Notes: a model not told the origin generated them from the sequence alone. 64,000 nucleotides of DNA from JALORV01 sp963769745 (GCA_963769745.1 CAVYNB010000017.1:124001-188000), one strand, 5' to 3'. Counted from the stretch's first letter, positions 1 to 9,306 are shown. Numbers and translations are program-made.

Positions 1-19
1 ATGGATTAGTACGCGCACG

Positions 20-796
20 ATGAGCGGCGCCGACTCGACTGAACGATTCTCCGACCGCGTCGAGGCCTATCTTGCGGGTCGGCCGCGCTATCCGCATGAA
101 GTCGTCGCGCATCTGGAACGCATCGGCGCCTTGCCGGCTTTGCCCAACCGGGGCGTGATTGCCGACATCGGCGTGGGCACGGGCCTCTCGGCCGAGCCGT
201 TTCTGGCGGCCGGTCATCGCGTGATCGGCATCGAACCGAATGCGCCGATGCGCGCTGCCAGCACCGAATTCCTCGCGCGCCACGCGAACTACGAGGCCCG
301 TGACGGCACGGCGGACGCGACCGGGCTTACGGACGGCGCGGTCGATCTCGTGATCGCCGCGCAGGCGTTCCACTGGTTCGACCCCAGGCGATTCCGCGCA
401 GAGTCGCTGCGCATCCTGCGACCCGGTGGCTGGGCTGCACTGATCTGGAACGATCGCGATACGGCCGCCACACCCTTCCTGGCCGGCTACGACGCGCTGC
501 TGGTGGAGTTCGGCAACGATTACCTCGCGATCCGTTACCGGCACCAGGGCACCGACGCGATCCCGGTGTACTTCGACGGACGGGTACCGCCGGTCGCGGA
601 GTTTCGCCATCAGCGGCGTATGGACTGGTCAATGCTGGCGGCACTGGCCGGCTCCGCGTCCTATCTGCCGGCGCCCGGCCAACCGCGCCATGCCGAGTTG
701 ATGGCGGCGCTGCGTGCACTGTTCGATTCGCACGCCGAGGGCGGAATGATTGACATGCGTTACACCTGCCGAGTGCATGCGGCGCCGTTGGGCTGA
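20..796 (+). CDS. Class I SAM-dependent methyltransferase
   Basis: A 258-residue protein with the Rossmann methyltransferase fold. Motif I (ADIGVGTG, about residues 48-55) and the acidic motif II (GIEPN, Glu72) bind S-adenosylmethionine, and a DLVIAAQAFHWFD stretch near 110-125 matches motif IV of the Methyltransf_11/25 type. It is presumably cytosolic; the methyl acceptor cannot be told. The Ala/Pro-rich segment at the end resembles the tail seen in small-molecule methyltransferases. It precedes the isomerase and GST genes on the same strand and may be cotranscribed with them. The family is clear, the substrate unknown. Confidence 0.85.
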   Translation: MSGADSTERFSDRVEAYLAGRPRYPHEVVAHLERIGALPALPNRGVIADIGVGTGLSAEPFLAAGHRVIGIEPNAPMRAASTEFLARHANYEARDGTADATGLTDGAVDLVIAAQAFHWFDPRRFRAESLRILRPGGWAALIWNDRDTAATPFLAGYDALLVEFGNDYLAIRYRHQGTDAIPVYFDGRVPPVAEFRHQRRMDWSMLAALAGSASYLPAPGQPRHAELMAALRALFDSHAEGGMIDMRYTCRVHAAPLG

Positions 797-853
797 AGTC
801 GGACGGCCCAGCACGTAACATCCGGGTTCTCGGGAATTCGCCCGACTTCGACC

Positions 854-1459
854 ATGGCCGCCGCGCTCGACTTCTACTTCGACTTTTCGTCGCCTTACTC
901 GTACATCGCTTCCGAAGAGATCGAGGCGCTCGCCGAACGGCACGGACGCGAACTGCGCTGGCGACCGATCCTTTTGGGCGTGGTGTTCAAGGCCTCGGGC
1001 GGCACGCCGCTCACCGAGGGCTATGGACCGAAAGCACGCTATTCGGTACGTGACTTTGCGCGCTCGGCAGCCTTCGTCGGCGTGCACTACCGGCATCCGA
1101 CGGTCTTTCCGGTCGGCGCGGTCGCAGCGGCACGCGCGGTGCTGTGGCTGCAGCGCGAGCAGCCAGCACAGGTGGGGCCGTTCATACACGCGGTCTTTCG
1201 CGCGCTGTTCGTGGCGGATCGCAACATCAGTGACACGACGGTGGTGATGGAGCTGGCCAAGGGCATCGGCATCGACGTCGCGAAACTGGCCGCCGGAATA
1301 CAGGAAGACTCGATCAAGAACGCACTGCGCACCGAAGTCGAGCAGGCGATTGCTCGCGGTGTATTCGGCGCGCCGGCGTTGTTCGTCGATGGCGAGATGT
1401 TCTGGGGCCACGATCGATTCGCCCAGGTCGAGCGCTGGATCACGACCGGGCCGTTCTAG
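854..1459 (+). CDS. 2-hydroxychromene-2-carboxylate isomerase / DsbA-family (GST kappa-like) protein
   Basis: A 201-residue thioredoxin-fold protein. The N-terminus DFYFDFSSPYSY (about 6-17) is the signature of the HCCA isomerase/GST-kappa branch, in which a Ser replaces the CxxC of DsbA. The C-terminal GVFGAPALFVDGEMFWGHDR block is the cis-Pro/glutathione-site region of this family. Known members isomerise hydroxychromene carboxylates in naphthalene-type degradation using glutathione. No other aromatic ring-cleavage genes lie here, so the true substrate is uncertain. The next gene starts 8 bases downstream and is also glutathione-related, suggesting a small glutathione-dependent operon. Confidence 0.85.
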   Translation: MAAALDFYFDFSSPYSYIASEEIEALAERHGRELRWRPILLGVVFKASGGTPLTEGYGPKARYSVRDFARSAAFVGVHYRHPTVFPVGAVAAARAVLWLQREQPAQVGPFIHAVFRALFVADRNISDTTVVMELAKGIGIDVAKLAAGIQEDSIKNALRTEVEQAIARGVFGAPALFVDGEMFWGHDRFAQVERWITTGPF

Positions 1460-1467
1460 GAACAGCG

Positions 1468-2070
1468 ATGACGATCACCGTGTACGGGACGAGCACGTCG
1501 GGCAACTGCCACAAGGTGCGCATGGTGCTCGACATCACGTCGCACCTCTACGAATGGCGCGAGATCGACGTGCTGACCGGAGAAACACGCACGCCGGAAT
1601 TCCTGCGGCTGAACCCCAACGGCAAGGTGCCGGTCGTCGTGCTCGACGACGGCACCGCGCTGCCCGAGTCGAACGCCATTCTCTGGTACTTCGGTGAGGA
1701 CACCGCGCTGATCCCCGGTGACCGGCTGCAGCGCGCACGCATGCTGCAGTGGATGTTCTTCGAGCAGTACTCCCACGAGACGGCGATCGCGGTGGCGCGC
1801 TTCATCCGCGCCTTTCTGAAGCGGCACGACGATCCCCGCTTGCCGGATCTGCTGGCACGCGGCCACCGCGCGCTTGGCGTGATGGAGCAGCATCTCGCCG
1901 ACCACGACTACTTTGCCGGCGACCGACTGAGCCTGGCGGACCTCGCGCTCTTTGCCTACACGCACGTGGCCGAGGACGGCGGCTTCGACCTCGCGTCCTA
2001 CCCGTCGGTACGCGAGTGGCTGACGCGCTGCCTGAGCGAGCCGGGCGTATCGGTGATGCCGTCCCCCTGA
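1468..2070 (+). CDS. Glutathione S-transferase family protein
   Basis: A 200-residue GST with an N-terminal thioredoxin-like domain (about 1-80: YGTSTSGNCHKV active-site loop, NPNGKVPVVV with the cis-Pro, and the glutathione-binding LPESNAILWYF) and a helical C-terminal domain (about 90-200) containing the conserved FAGDRLSLADLALFAYTHVA N-capping box. It is presumably a cytosolic enzyme conjugating or reducing electrophilic substrates. It follows the isomerase gene by 8 bases and is followed 12 bases later by the DinB gene, so all three are probably transcribed together. The substrate cannot be inferred. Confidence 0.9.
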   Translation: MTITVYGTSTSGNCHKVRMVLDITSHLYEWREIDVLTGETRTPEFLRLNPNGKVPVVVLDDGTALPESNAILWYFGEDTALIPGDRLQRARMLQWMFFEQYSHETAIAVARFIRAFLKRHDDPRLPDLLARGHRALGVMEQHLADHDYFAGDRLSLADLALFAYTHVAEDGGFDLASYPSVREWLTRCLSEPGVSVMPSP

Positions 2071-2082
2071 GGCGAAATCGCA

Positions 2083-2649
2083 GTGGATTCCAGCCCCTTG
2101 CAGCAGAGCATGCGCACCCTCGCGCATGCCAACCGGCTCGCCAACTTTCGCCTGCACGCGGCCTGCCTGCAACTTGCGCCGGAAGAGTTCAAGGCGCCGC
2201 GCACGGGCTTCTTTCCCAGCCTGTGGGCCACACTCAATCACATCCTGATCGTCGACTGGTACTACATCGCCGCGCTCTACCGCGAAGCGGACATGGCGCG
2301 GGCGTGGAATTCCGAGACACCATTCGACACGATGCCCGCACTGGCCGCCGCACAGGTCACCTCGGATCAGCGCCTGATCGACTGGTGCGAACGTGCCGAT
2401 GACGCCGCGCTCGACGAGATGATCGACATGGATCGCGGGAGTTTCGTGCAGCGGGACCGTGCGCGCGACGTGCTGCTGCACCTCATCACCCACCAGGTCC
2501 ATCACCGCGGCCAGGCCCATGCGATGCTGAGCGGAACCGCGGTCAAGCCGCCACAGCTCGACGAGTTCGTGATGCCGTCCGACGCGAAGTTTCGCGTCGA
2601 CGACATGAACGGGCTGGGCTGGAGCGAAGCGACCGTCTACGCCCGCTGA
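2083..2649 (+). CDS. DinB family protein
   Basis: A 188-residue four-helix-bundle protein of the DinB/YfiT superfamily. Histidines in HANRLANFRL, in WATLNHILIVDWYY, and in HLITHQVHHRGQAHAML are spaced like the three metal-binding histidines of the family. Members are damage-inducible proteins or metal-dependent thiol (bacillithiol, mycothiol, glutathione) transferases. The start is a GTG; no better ATG exists upstream. Position directly after a GST gene fits a thiol-transferase role, but this is inference. The MFS gene follows 11 bases later. Confidence 0.85.
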   Translation: MDSSPLQQSMRTLAHANRLANFRLHAACLQLAPEEFKAPRTGFFPSLWATLNHILIVDWYYIAALYREADMARAWNSETPFDTMPALAAAQVTSDQRLIDWCERADDAALDEMIDMDRGSFVQRDRARDVLLHLITHQVHHRGQAHAMLSGTAVKPPQLDEFVMPSDAKFRVDDMNGLGWSEATVYAR

Positions 2650-2660
2650 CCCTGCAACAC

Positions 2661-3902
2661 ATGAAGCGCCGTCCCGCCATCGTCTTCATCCTCATCACGC
2701 TGCTGCTCGACGTGATGGGCTTCGGCCTGCTGCTGCCCGTGCTGCCGGCACTCGTGGGCGAGTTCACCACCAGTCGCGACGCCCAGACCTACTGGTACGG
2801 CGCGATGATCGTCACCTTCGGCCTGACGCAGTTCTTCTGTTCGCCGTTCCTCGGTGCGCTGTCGGACCGCTTCGGCCGGCGCCCGGTCCTGCTCGGATCG
2901 ATCTTCGGCCTGGGGACGATGTTCCTGCTCTCTGCGCTGGCCACCTCGCTGACAGGCCTGCTGCTGGCGCGCGTGCTCGGCGGCGTGCTCGCGGCCAACT
3001 TTGCCGTCGCCAACGCCTATGTGGCCGACCTGACCACGCCGGAGAACCGCGCGAAGAGTTTCGGTCTCATCGGCGCGGCGTTCGGCATCGGCTACATCGT
3101 CGGACCGATGGTCGGCGGGCTGCTCGGCAGCATCGACATCCGCTTGCCGTTCTACGTGGCGGCCGGCCTGTCGGCCCTCAACTTTCTCTATGGTTTGCTG
3201 GTGGTGCCCGAGTCGCTGCCGGCCGAACGGCGCAAGCCGCTGCAGTGGAAGCGTGCGAACCCGATCACGTCGCTGCGCGGCCTGGCGAAGCTGCGCACGG
3301 TCGGCGTGCTGGTGGCGGTGATCGCCGTGGCCAATCTGGCGCAGTTCATCCTGCACAGCACCTGGGTCCTTTTCACCGATTTCCGCTTTGGCTGGGGGCC
3401 GCGCGAGACCGGACTTTCGCTGTTCGCGGTCGGCATGATGGCCGCGCTGGTCCAGGGCGGACTGCTGGGCTGGCTGATGAGGACGCTGGGCGAGCGTCGC
3501 GTCGTGCTGGCCGGGCTCGCTTCGGGCACGCTGGCCTATGTCGCCTACGGACTGACGACCGTCGGCTGGATGATGTACGCGGTGATCGTCGCCAACGTGC
3601 TGGCCTTCGCAGTCGGGCCGGCCCTGAGCGCGATCGTCTCCAAGGCGACGGACCCCGGCGAACAGGGCCTGGCCATGGGGTCGCTGACTTCGCTCAGTGC
3701 GCTGATGGCCGTGGCCGCCCCCTTCATCGGCACGCCGCTGCTCGCGGGCGTCAGCCATTTACCCGCCGGGGACTGGCGCATCGGCGCGCCGTTTTTCATG
3801 TCGGCCGTGCTGTCATTCACGGCTCTGGTGCTGGCGATCGTTCACTTTCGCCGCCACCAGGCCACCTCGGTCGCACACGTCGCGCCCATCACGCACGGTT
3901 GA
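2661..3902 (+). CDS. MFS transporter, TetA/TCR-like multidrug exporter
   Basis: A 413-residue membrane protein with about twelve hydrophobic segments. The motif GALSDRFGRRPVLL between TM2 and TM3 (about residues 70-83) is the MFS motif A, and the drug-export motif C-like GPMVGGLLG follows TM5. Similarity in layout to TetA-type tetracycline:H+ antiporters suggests a proton-driven exporter in the inner membrane, but these proteins are broad in substrate and resistance should not be assumed. It is the last gene of the first plus-strand group and is separated by 64 bases from the carboxyltransferase gene. Confidence 0.87.
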   Translation: MKRRPAIVFILITLLLDVMGFGLLLPVLPALVGEFTTSRDAQTYWYGAMIVTFGLTQFFCSPFLGALSDRFGRRPVLLGSIFGLGTMFLLSALATSLTGLLLARVLGGVLAANFAVANAYVADLTTPENRAKSFGLIGAAFGIGYIVGPMVGGLLGSIDIRLPFYVAAGLSALNFLYGLLVVPESLPAERRKPLQWKRANPITSLRGLAKLRTVGVLVAVIAVANLAQFILHSTWVLFTDFRFGWGPRETGLSLFAVGMMAALVQGGLLGWLMRTLGERRVVLAGLASGTLAYVAYGLTTVGWMMYAVIVANVLAFAVGPALSAIVSKATDPGEQGLAMGSLTSLSALMAVAAPFIGTPLLAGVSHLPAGDWRIGAPFFMSAVLSFTALVLAIVHFRRHQATSVAHVAPITHG

Positions 3903-3966
3903 GCCGCACGGCTACCATTCGCCTGACGACGCCGGACGGCGTTGTCGACCCATCCGGACACGAACA

Positions 3967-5574
3967 ATGACGATCCTGGAGACCCGGCTCAATCCGCGCA
4001 GCCCGGAGTTCAAGGCGAACGCCGAGGCGATGAATGCGCAGGCGGCCGACCTGAAGACGAAGATCACGCAGGTGTCTGCCGGCGGCGGCGCCGAGGCGCG
4101 CGCCAAGCATGCGGCCCGCGGCAAGCTGTTGCCGCGCGACCGGGTGCAGCTGCTGCTCGATCCGGGCACGCCGTTCCTTGAACTGTCGCAGCTCGCCGCA
4201 TGGGAGATGTATGACGGGGCCGCGCCCTCGGCCGGCATCATCACCGGCGTCGGGCGTGTGTCGGGCCGCGAGTGCGTGATCGTCTGCAACGACGCGACCG
4301 TCAAGGGCGGCACCTACTACCCGATAACGGTGAAGAAACACCTGCGTGCACAGGAGATCGCGCGCGAGAACCGACTGCCGTGCATCTACCTGGTCGACTC
4401 GGGCGGCGCCAATCTGCCGAACCAGGACGACGTGTTCCCGGACCGCGAGCACTTCGGCCGCATCTTCTACAACCAGGCGACGCTGTCAGCGGCCGGCATC
4501 CCGCAGATCGCCGTCGTGCTGGGTTCGTGCACGGCCGGCGGCGCCTATGTGCCGGCGATGTCGGACGAGTCGATCATCGTCGCCAACCAGGGCACGATCT
4601 TCCTCGGCGGACCGCCCCTGGTGAAGGCAGCCACCGGCGAAGTCGTCACGGCGGAGGATCTCGGTGGCGGCGACGTTCATACGCGGCTGTCGGGCGTGGC
4701 CGATCACCTGGCGTCGAGTGACGCCCATGCGCTGGCACTGGCACGTCGCATCCTGGCAACGACCAACTACGTCAAGCCGAAGCAGATGCAGCTGCGCGAG
4801 CCGCGCGCGCCGCACCACGCACCGGCGGAACTTTACGGCGTCATTCCGACCGACACGCGCAAGCCCTACGACGTGCGCGAGGTCATTGCCCGCATCGTCG
4901 ATGCTTCCGAGTTCGACGAGTGGAAAGCGCGCTTCGGGTCGACGCTGGTGACCGGCTTCGCGTGGATCCACGGCATGCCGGTCGGCATCGTCGCCAACAA
5001 CGGCATCCTGTTCTCCGAGAGCGCACAAAAGGGCGCGCACTTCATCGAACTGTGCTGCCAGCGCAAGGTGCCGCTCATCTTCCTGCAGAACATCACCGGC
5101 TTCATGGTCGGACGCAAGGTCGAGAACGAAGGCATCGCGCGACACGGCGCCAAGATGGTGACCGCGGTGAGTTGCGCGCAGGTGCCGAAGTTCACCGTGA
5201 TCATCGGCGGCAGCTTCGGCGCCGGCAACTACGGCATGTGTGGCCGCGCCTTCGGCCCGCGCTTCGTCTGGATGTGGCCGAACGCGCGCATCAGCGTGAT
5301 GGGCGGCGAACAGGCCGCGAGCGTGCTCGCGACGGTCCGGCGCGACAACCTCGAGGCCAAGGGCGGCAGCTGGAGCGCGGAGGACGAGAAGAAGTTCAAG
5401 GCGCCGATCCTTGCGCAGTACGAGCACCAGGGCCATCCGTACTACGCCACCGCCCGCCTGTGGGACGACGGCGTCATCGATCCGCTCGACACGCGCGAGA
5501 CGCTGGCCCTCGCACTGAGCGCCGCGCTGAACGCGCCGATCCCGGACACGACCTTCGGCGTGTTCCGGATGTAA
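3967..5574 (+). CDS. liuB: Methylcrotonoyl-CoA carboxylase, carboxyltransferase (beta) subunit
   Basis: A 535-residue acyl-CoA carboxyltransferase, the usual length for the MCC beta subunit. The N-terminal half carries the acyl-CoA-binding crotonase fold (about 90-280, with LVDSGGANLPNQDDVFPD, typical of MCC beta and geranyl-CoA carboxylase) and the C-terminal half carries the carboxybiotin domain (GGSFGAGNYGMCGRAF and WMWPNARISVMGGEQAA). It transfers CO2 from biotin to 3-methylcrotonyl-CoA in leucine breakdown. The biotin carboxylase partner lies at 9849. An alternative is geranyl-CoA carboxylase (atuC), but the liuC and HMG-CoA lyase neighbours favour the leucine pathway. Confidence 0.9.
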   Translation: MTILETRLNPRSPEFKANAEAMNAQAADLKTKITQVSAGGGAEARAKHAARGKLLPRDRVQLLLDPGTPFLELSQLAAWEMYDGAAPSAGIITGVGRVSGRECVIVCNDATVKGGTYYPITVKKHLRAQEIARENRLPCIYLVDSGGANLPNQDDVFPDREHFGRIFYNQATLSAAGIPQIAVVLGSCTAGGAYVPAMSDESIIVANQGTIFLGGPPLVKAATGEVVTAEDLGGGDVHTRLSGVADHLASSDAHALALARRILATTNYVKPKQMQLREPRAPHHAPAELYGVIPTDTRKPYDVREVIARIVDASEFDEWKARFGSTLVTGFAWIHGMPVGIVANNGILFSESAQKGAHFIELCCQRKVPLIFLQNITGFMVGRKVENEGIARHGAKMVTAVSCAQVPKFTVIIGGSFGAGNYGMCGRAFGPRFVWMWPNARISVMGGEQAASVLATVRRDNLEAKGGSWSAEDEKKFKAPILAQYEHQGHPYYATARLWDDGVIDPLDTRETLALALSAALNAPIPDTTFGVFRM

Positions 5575-5586
5575 CTGCGCCAGCGT

Positions 5587-6771
5587 ATGGCGGAACGCGA
5601 GAGTATGCCCAGCAGCGTGTATTCGCGCCCCGAGCACGAAGAACTGCGCCGCCAGGTTGCGCGCTTCGTCGCCGCCGAGGTCGAGCCGCACGCGCTGGCC
5701 TGGGATGAGGCAGGCAGCACGCCGCGCGAGGTCCTGCGCAAAATGGGAGCACTCGGCTGGCTCGGCATGATGTACCCGGCGCAGCACGGCGGTGCCGAGG
5801 CCGACATGACGACCAACGTCGTGTTCCAGGAGGCGCTGTCGCGTTCCACCTCGGGCGGTTTCATCATCACCGTGCTGGTCCACACCGACATGGCGAGCCC
5901 GCATCTGGCGCACGGCGGCTCGCCCGAGCAGAAGGCACGCTGGCTGCCGCGGATCATCGCCGGCGAACTGATCACGGCCGTCGCGGTCACCGAGCCTGAC
6001 GCCGGCTCCGACGTCGCGGCGATCCGCACGCGCGCTCAGCGTGTGAATGATCGCGACGGCGACCACTGGGTGCTCAATGGCAGCAAGATGTTCATCACCA
6101 ACGGCGTGCTGGCCGACCTCGTGTTCGTCGCCGCACGCACCGACCCGAACGCCAGAGGCTCGCGCGGCCTCTCGATCTTTGCGGTCGAGCGCGGCACGCC
6201 CGGGTTCCGCGTCGGCCGCGCGCTCAGCAAGCAGGGGTGGCTCGCGTCCGACACTGCCGAACTGGTGTTCGAAGACTGCCGCGTACCGGCGTCACATCTG
6301 ATCGGTGCAGAAAATGGCGGCTTCCACGCGATCATGCGCAATTTCCAGACCGAGCGCATCGCGCTGGGCAGCATGGCGATCGGACATTGCCTGACGATGC
6401 TGGACCTGACGCATCGTTACGTGAACGAGCGCAAGGCCTTTGGCGCTCCGCTGTGGAACAAGCAGACGATCCGCCAGCGTCTCGCCATGCTGGCATCGAA
6501 GACCGAGGCCGCGCGGCAGTTGCTCTATCACTGCGCGTGGCTCGTCGACCAGCAGCGTGACGCCGTGCGCGAGATTTCCATGCTCAAGGCGCTGACCGGC
6601 GAACTGGTCAACGAGGTCGCCTACAGCTGCCAGCAATTTCACGGCGGCATGGGTTACATGCGAGAAAGCCCGATCGAACGGCTGGTGCGCGATGCGCGCG
6701 TACTGGCCATCGGCGGTGGCGCGACCGAGGTGATGCTCGAGGAAGTGGCGAAGCGATGGGCCGCGGCCTGA
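5587..6771 (+). CDS. Acyl-CoA dehydrogenase (isovaleryl-/long-chain-type active site)
   Basis: A 394-residue FAD acyl-CoA dehydrogenase. The AVTEPDAGSDVAAI block (about 134-146) and FITNG (169-173) bind FAD and substrate. The usual C-terminal catalytic Glu position is Gly here (AIGGGATEV), while Glu257 in FQTERIALG occupies the position used by isovaleryl-CoA and long-chain dehydrogenases. In the liu cluster it would oxidise isovaleryl-CoA to 3-methylcrotonyl-CoA, but the sequence is not a close match to typical LiuA and could be a citronellyl-CoA (AtuD)-like or other branched acyl-CoA enzyme. A second possible ATG lies at 5605. The next gene overlaps its end by 16 bases. Confidence 0.85.
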   Translation: MAERESMPSSVYSRPEHEELRRQVARFVAAEVEPHALAWDEAGSTPREVLRKMGALGWLGMMYPAQHGGAEADMTTNVVFQEALSRSTSGGFIITVLVHTDMASPHLAHGGSPEQKARWLPRIIAGELITAVAVTEPDAGSDVAAIRTRAQRVNDRDGDHWVLNGSKMFITNGVLADLVFVAARTDPNARGSRGLSIFAVERGTPGFRVGRALSKQGWLASDTAELVFEDCRVPASHLIGAENGGFHAIMRNFQTERIALGSMAIGHCLTMLDLTHRYVNERKAFGAPLWNKQTIRQRLAMLASKTEAARQLLYHCAWLVDQQRDAVREISMLKALTGELVNEVAYSCQQFHGGMGYMRESPIERLVRDARVLAIGGGATEVMLEEVAKRWAAA

Positions 6772-7638
6772 GGGCGGCCGGCGCGTGCCGGTCGAGGCGA
6801 CTCGTGGCCGGGTTGGCCCTGTTGCGCGGACTGCTGGCAGCGGCAGGCCTGGCGTCGATGTCGGCGGCGACGGCCTTCGCGACGGTGGAACCGGCGCCTG
6901 CACCGGAACTGCGCCTGCAGTGGCAGCCGGCGCCCGTGACAGGACGCCGCCCGGTGGTGGTCGCGCTGCACGGGTGCAGCGGCCTTCATACGTCGCGCGG
7001 TGTGATGGACGCCCGGTACGTCGAGTATGCCGCCCGCTGGAACGCCGCGGGCTGGCACGTGCTGCTGCCTGACAGCTTCGGCGCGCGCGGCAGGACGTCG
7101 ACCTGTCGCGAGCCCAGCGCCGAGCGCAGCGTCACGGTCGCAATGCGGCGCCGGGACGTCAACATCGCGCTCCAGTGGCTGATGTCGCAGCCCGACGTCG
7201 ATCCACGACGGGTCGCGCTGGTCGGCTGGTCCAACGGCGGTTCGACCGTACTGCGGACGATTCATCGTCCCGAATGGCCGCTCGCGCCGGTGGCGGCGAT
7301 TGCGCTTTATCCCAGTTGCGCCGCATCGCTCCGGAACGAGCGCTACGCAAATGCAGTTCCGCTGCTGCTGCTGGTCGGCGCGCTCGACGACTGGACCCCG
7401 CCGCAGCCGTGCGAGGACCTCGTGCGCCGCCTGGCGAGCAGCACGCCGGCAGGCCGTGGTCCAGTTCGTGAGCTACGCGGACAGCTACCATGGCTTCGAC
7501 AGTTCGACCCCGGTGCGCACGCTCAAGGACATCCCCAGCGGCGTGGATGGCCGCAGCGTTCGCGTCGGTGGCAACCCTGCCGCACGGACCGACGCCCTCG
7601 GACGCATCGATCAGTTCCTCAGGCAGCACCTCGACTAG
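6756..7638 (+). CDS. Dienelactone hydrolase-family alpha/beta hydrolase (frameshifted)
   Basis: Corrected for one extra base near 7440-7450 this gives about 293 residues. An N-terminal hydrophobic leader (about 15-45) suggests export. Next come the oxyanion strand VVALHGCSG, the region RGRTSTCREPSAERS, the nucleophile elbow GWSNGG (Ser), an Asp in LVGALDDWTPP, and, after the shift, the catalytic His in YADSYHGFD. Without the correction the frame runs on to 7709 in an Arg-rich, unrelated tail that lacks the His. Serine hydrolases of this kind cleave esters or lactones; the substrate is unknown. The ATG lies 16 bases inside the acyl-CoA dehydrogenase gene, so the two are translationally coupled. 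Confidence 0.75.
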
Positions 7639-7710
7639 CATGCAGTACCTACACCCACTGTTCCAGCGCCGCCGCTCTCTTCCCACCGTGCGGCCGGGGC
7701 GCGCAATGAC

Positions 7711-8541
7711 ATGACCACCACCACACTCGAGATTCACATCAGCCACCGCGTAGCCGTCGTCTGGATGGCGCGCGAGACCGTGCGCAATGCCTTCAATGAG
7801 GCGGCGATCGCTGACCTGACCGAGACCTTCCGGTCGCTTGGCGCGGACCCGGACGTGCGGGCCATCGTGCTGGCCGGCAAGGGGCCCGCCTTCTGCGCCG
7901 GGGCCGATCTCGCCTGGATGAAACGCATGGCGGGCTTCTCCCACGACGAGAACCGTGACGATGCAATGAAGCTCGCGACGATGCTGCGCACGATCCACGA
8001 CTGCCCCAAGCCGGTGATCGCGCGCGTGCACGGCGACGCCTACGCCGGCGGTGTCGGGCTGGTGTCGGTATGCGACATCGCGGTGGCCGCGATCGATGCG
8101 AGCTTCTGCCTGAGCGAGACGAAGCTTGGGCTGATTCCGGCGACGATCGGTCCCTACGTGATCCGCGCCATGGGCGTGAACGCCGCGCGGCGCTACTTCC
8201 TGACGGCGGAGAAGTTCGATGCGGGCGAGGCGTTTCGCATCGGGCTGGTCCACGATCTGGTGCCGCCCGAAGAACTCGATGTACGCATCAACTCGCTACT
8301 CGGAACCCTGATGCAGACGAGCGCGCATGCGGTGGCGGAAGCCAAGCGCCTGGTGCGCGAACTCGCGGCGCGGCCCATCGACGATGCCCTCGTCGCCGAT
8401 ACGGCCGAGCGCATTGCCTCCATCCGGACGAGCGACGATGGCCGCGAAGGCGTGCGTGCGTTCCTCGAGAAGCGCAAGCCCCGCTGGATCACCGAGTACG
8501 AAGCAATGATGACGCAGGACGGTGATGATGAAGAAATGTAA
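7711..8541 (+). CDS. liuC: Methylglutaconyl-CoA hydratase (enoyl-CoA hydratase family)
   Basis: A 276-residue crotonase-fold enzyme. FCAGADLAWMKRMA (61-74) is characteristic of LiuC/GnyH hydratases. Only one of the two crotonase glutamates is present: Glu136 in SETKLGLIPA; the other position is Gly in the AGGVGLVSVCD loop, as is usual in this subfamily. It hydrates 3-methylglutaconyl-CoA to HMG-CoA, the step between LiuBD and HMG-CoA lyase. Hairpins that could end transcription follow the stop codon. Confidence 0.9.
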   Translation: MTTTTLEIHISHRVAVVWMARETVRNAFNEAAIADLTETFRSLGADPDVRAIVLAGKGPAFCAGADLAWMKRMAGFSHDENRDDAMKLATMLRTIHDCPKPVIARVHGDAYAGGVGLVSVCDIAVAAIDASFCLSETKLGLIPATIGPYVIRAMGVNAARRYFLTAEKFDAGEAFRIGLVHDLVPPEELDVRINSLLGTLMQTSAHAVAEAKRLVRELAARPIDDALVADTAERIASIRTSDDGREGVRAFLEKRKPRWITEYEAMMTQDGDDEEM

Positions 8542-8560
8542 ACAAGCGGACTCGGTGTAC

Positions 8561-8579
8561 GCGACCGCTGCGCGGTCGC
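8561..8579 (+). terminator. GC hairpin after liuC
   Basis: Perfect 7-bp arms GCGACCG/CGGTCGC around a 5-base loop, 20 bases past the liuC stop. There is no clear T tract, so it may be only a transcript-end stabiliser or a Rho-dependent end. Confidence 0.4.
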
Positions 8580-8599
8580 ACGTGCACCTCGTCCGATTA

Positions 8600-8648
8600 G
8601 TTTGCGGATCGGGCTTCGGGCGGCCGGGCGCCCGATCCGATTACAAAC
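8600..8648 (+). terminator. Long imperfect hairpin between liuC and the DUF4126 gene
   Basis: The core arms GGATCGGGC (8606-8614) and GCCCGATCC (8630-8638) match perfectly over 9 bp, and the outer GTTTG/CAAAC pair extends the structure. It lies 40 bases upstream of the DUF4126 start, so it could end the liuC transcript or act as an untranslated leader element for the next gene. Confidence 0.4.
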
Positions 8649-8688
8649 GCATGGCGGCTTTCCCGTAGACGGCGCAGCGGTCAACCTG

Positions 8689-9306
8689 ATGGACTCTCTC
8701 GACCTGACACAGCTGATCGCGCTCGCGGCGGTGCTGGGGTTTGCCAGCGGCATCCGGCTGTATGCGGTGTTGCTGATCGTCGGGCTGGTCGGATATGCCG
8801 GCTGGGTCGACCTGCCGTCGGGGCTCAGCATCCTGCAGCATCCGTTCGTGTTGATCGCCGCCGGCGTGATGTTCCTGGTCGAGTTCGTCGCCGACAAGAT
8901 TCCCGGAGTCGATACGCTTTGGGACGGCATCCAGACGTTCATCCGTATCCCGGCCGGGGCCGCGCTGGCGGCCGGCGTGTTCGGGGGACTCGACAGCGCA
9001 ACGTGGACCACGGTGGCCGCGATTCTCGGTGGCTCGCTGGCAGCGACCAGCCACTTCACCAAGGCGGGCACGCGGGCCGCGGCGAACACCTCGCCCGAGC
9101 CCTTTTCCAACGTCGCGCTCTCGTTGGCCGAAGACGTCGCCGTCGGCGGACTGCTGTGGCTGGTGATGACCTATCCCTGGGTCGCGGCCGCGATCGTCGG
9201 TGTGCTGGTACTGCTCGCGCTGTGGCTGCTGCCGAAACTGTTTCAGTTCATCCGGCGCATCCTGAGGGCGCTGTTCGGTGCCGAGGGACCGGAGCCCGGT
9301 CGATGA
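8689..9306 (+). CDS. DUF4126 family membrane protein
   Basis: About 205 residues from the ATG at 8689 (MDSLDLTQLIALAAVLG). I chose this over the open frame from 8602 because 8602-8688 is mostly hairpin sequence and codes for polar, unlikely residues. Five or so hydrophobic segments, the early FASGIRLYAV and the central AATSHFTKAGTRAAANTSPEPFSN match the DUF4126 family, whose function is unknown. It is predicted to sit in the inner membrane. Its TGA overlaps the ATG of the lipoprotein gene (ATGA), so the two are translationally coupled. Confidence 0.8.
   Translation: MDSLDLTQLIALAAVLGFASGIRLYAVLLIVGLVGYAGWVDLPSGLSILQHPFVLIAAGVMFLVEFVADKIPGVDTLWDGIQTFIRIPAGAALAAGVFGGLDSATWTTVAAILGGSLAATSHFTKAGTRAAANTSPEPFSNVALSLAEDVAVGGLLWLVMTYPWVAAAIVGVLVLLALWLLPKLFQFIRRILRALFGAEGPEPGR

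Noticed and set aside
2661..3902. Tetracycline-resistance gene
   Set aside because: Only general MFS exporter motifs are visible; specificity cannot be claimed.
4486..6066. A 526-codon minus-strand frame
   Set aside because: Antisense to liuB and the acyl-CoA dehydrogenase, with no recognisable motif.
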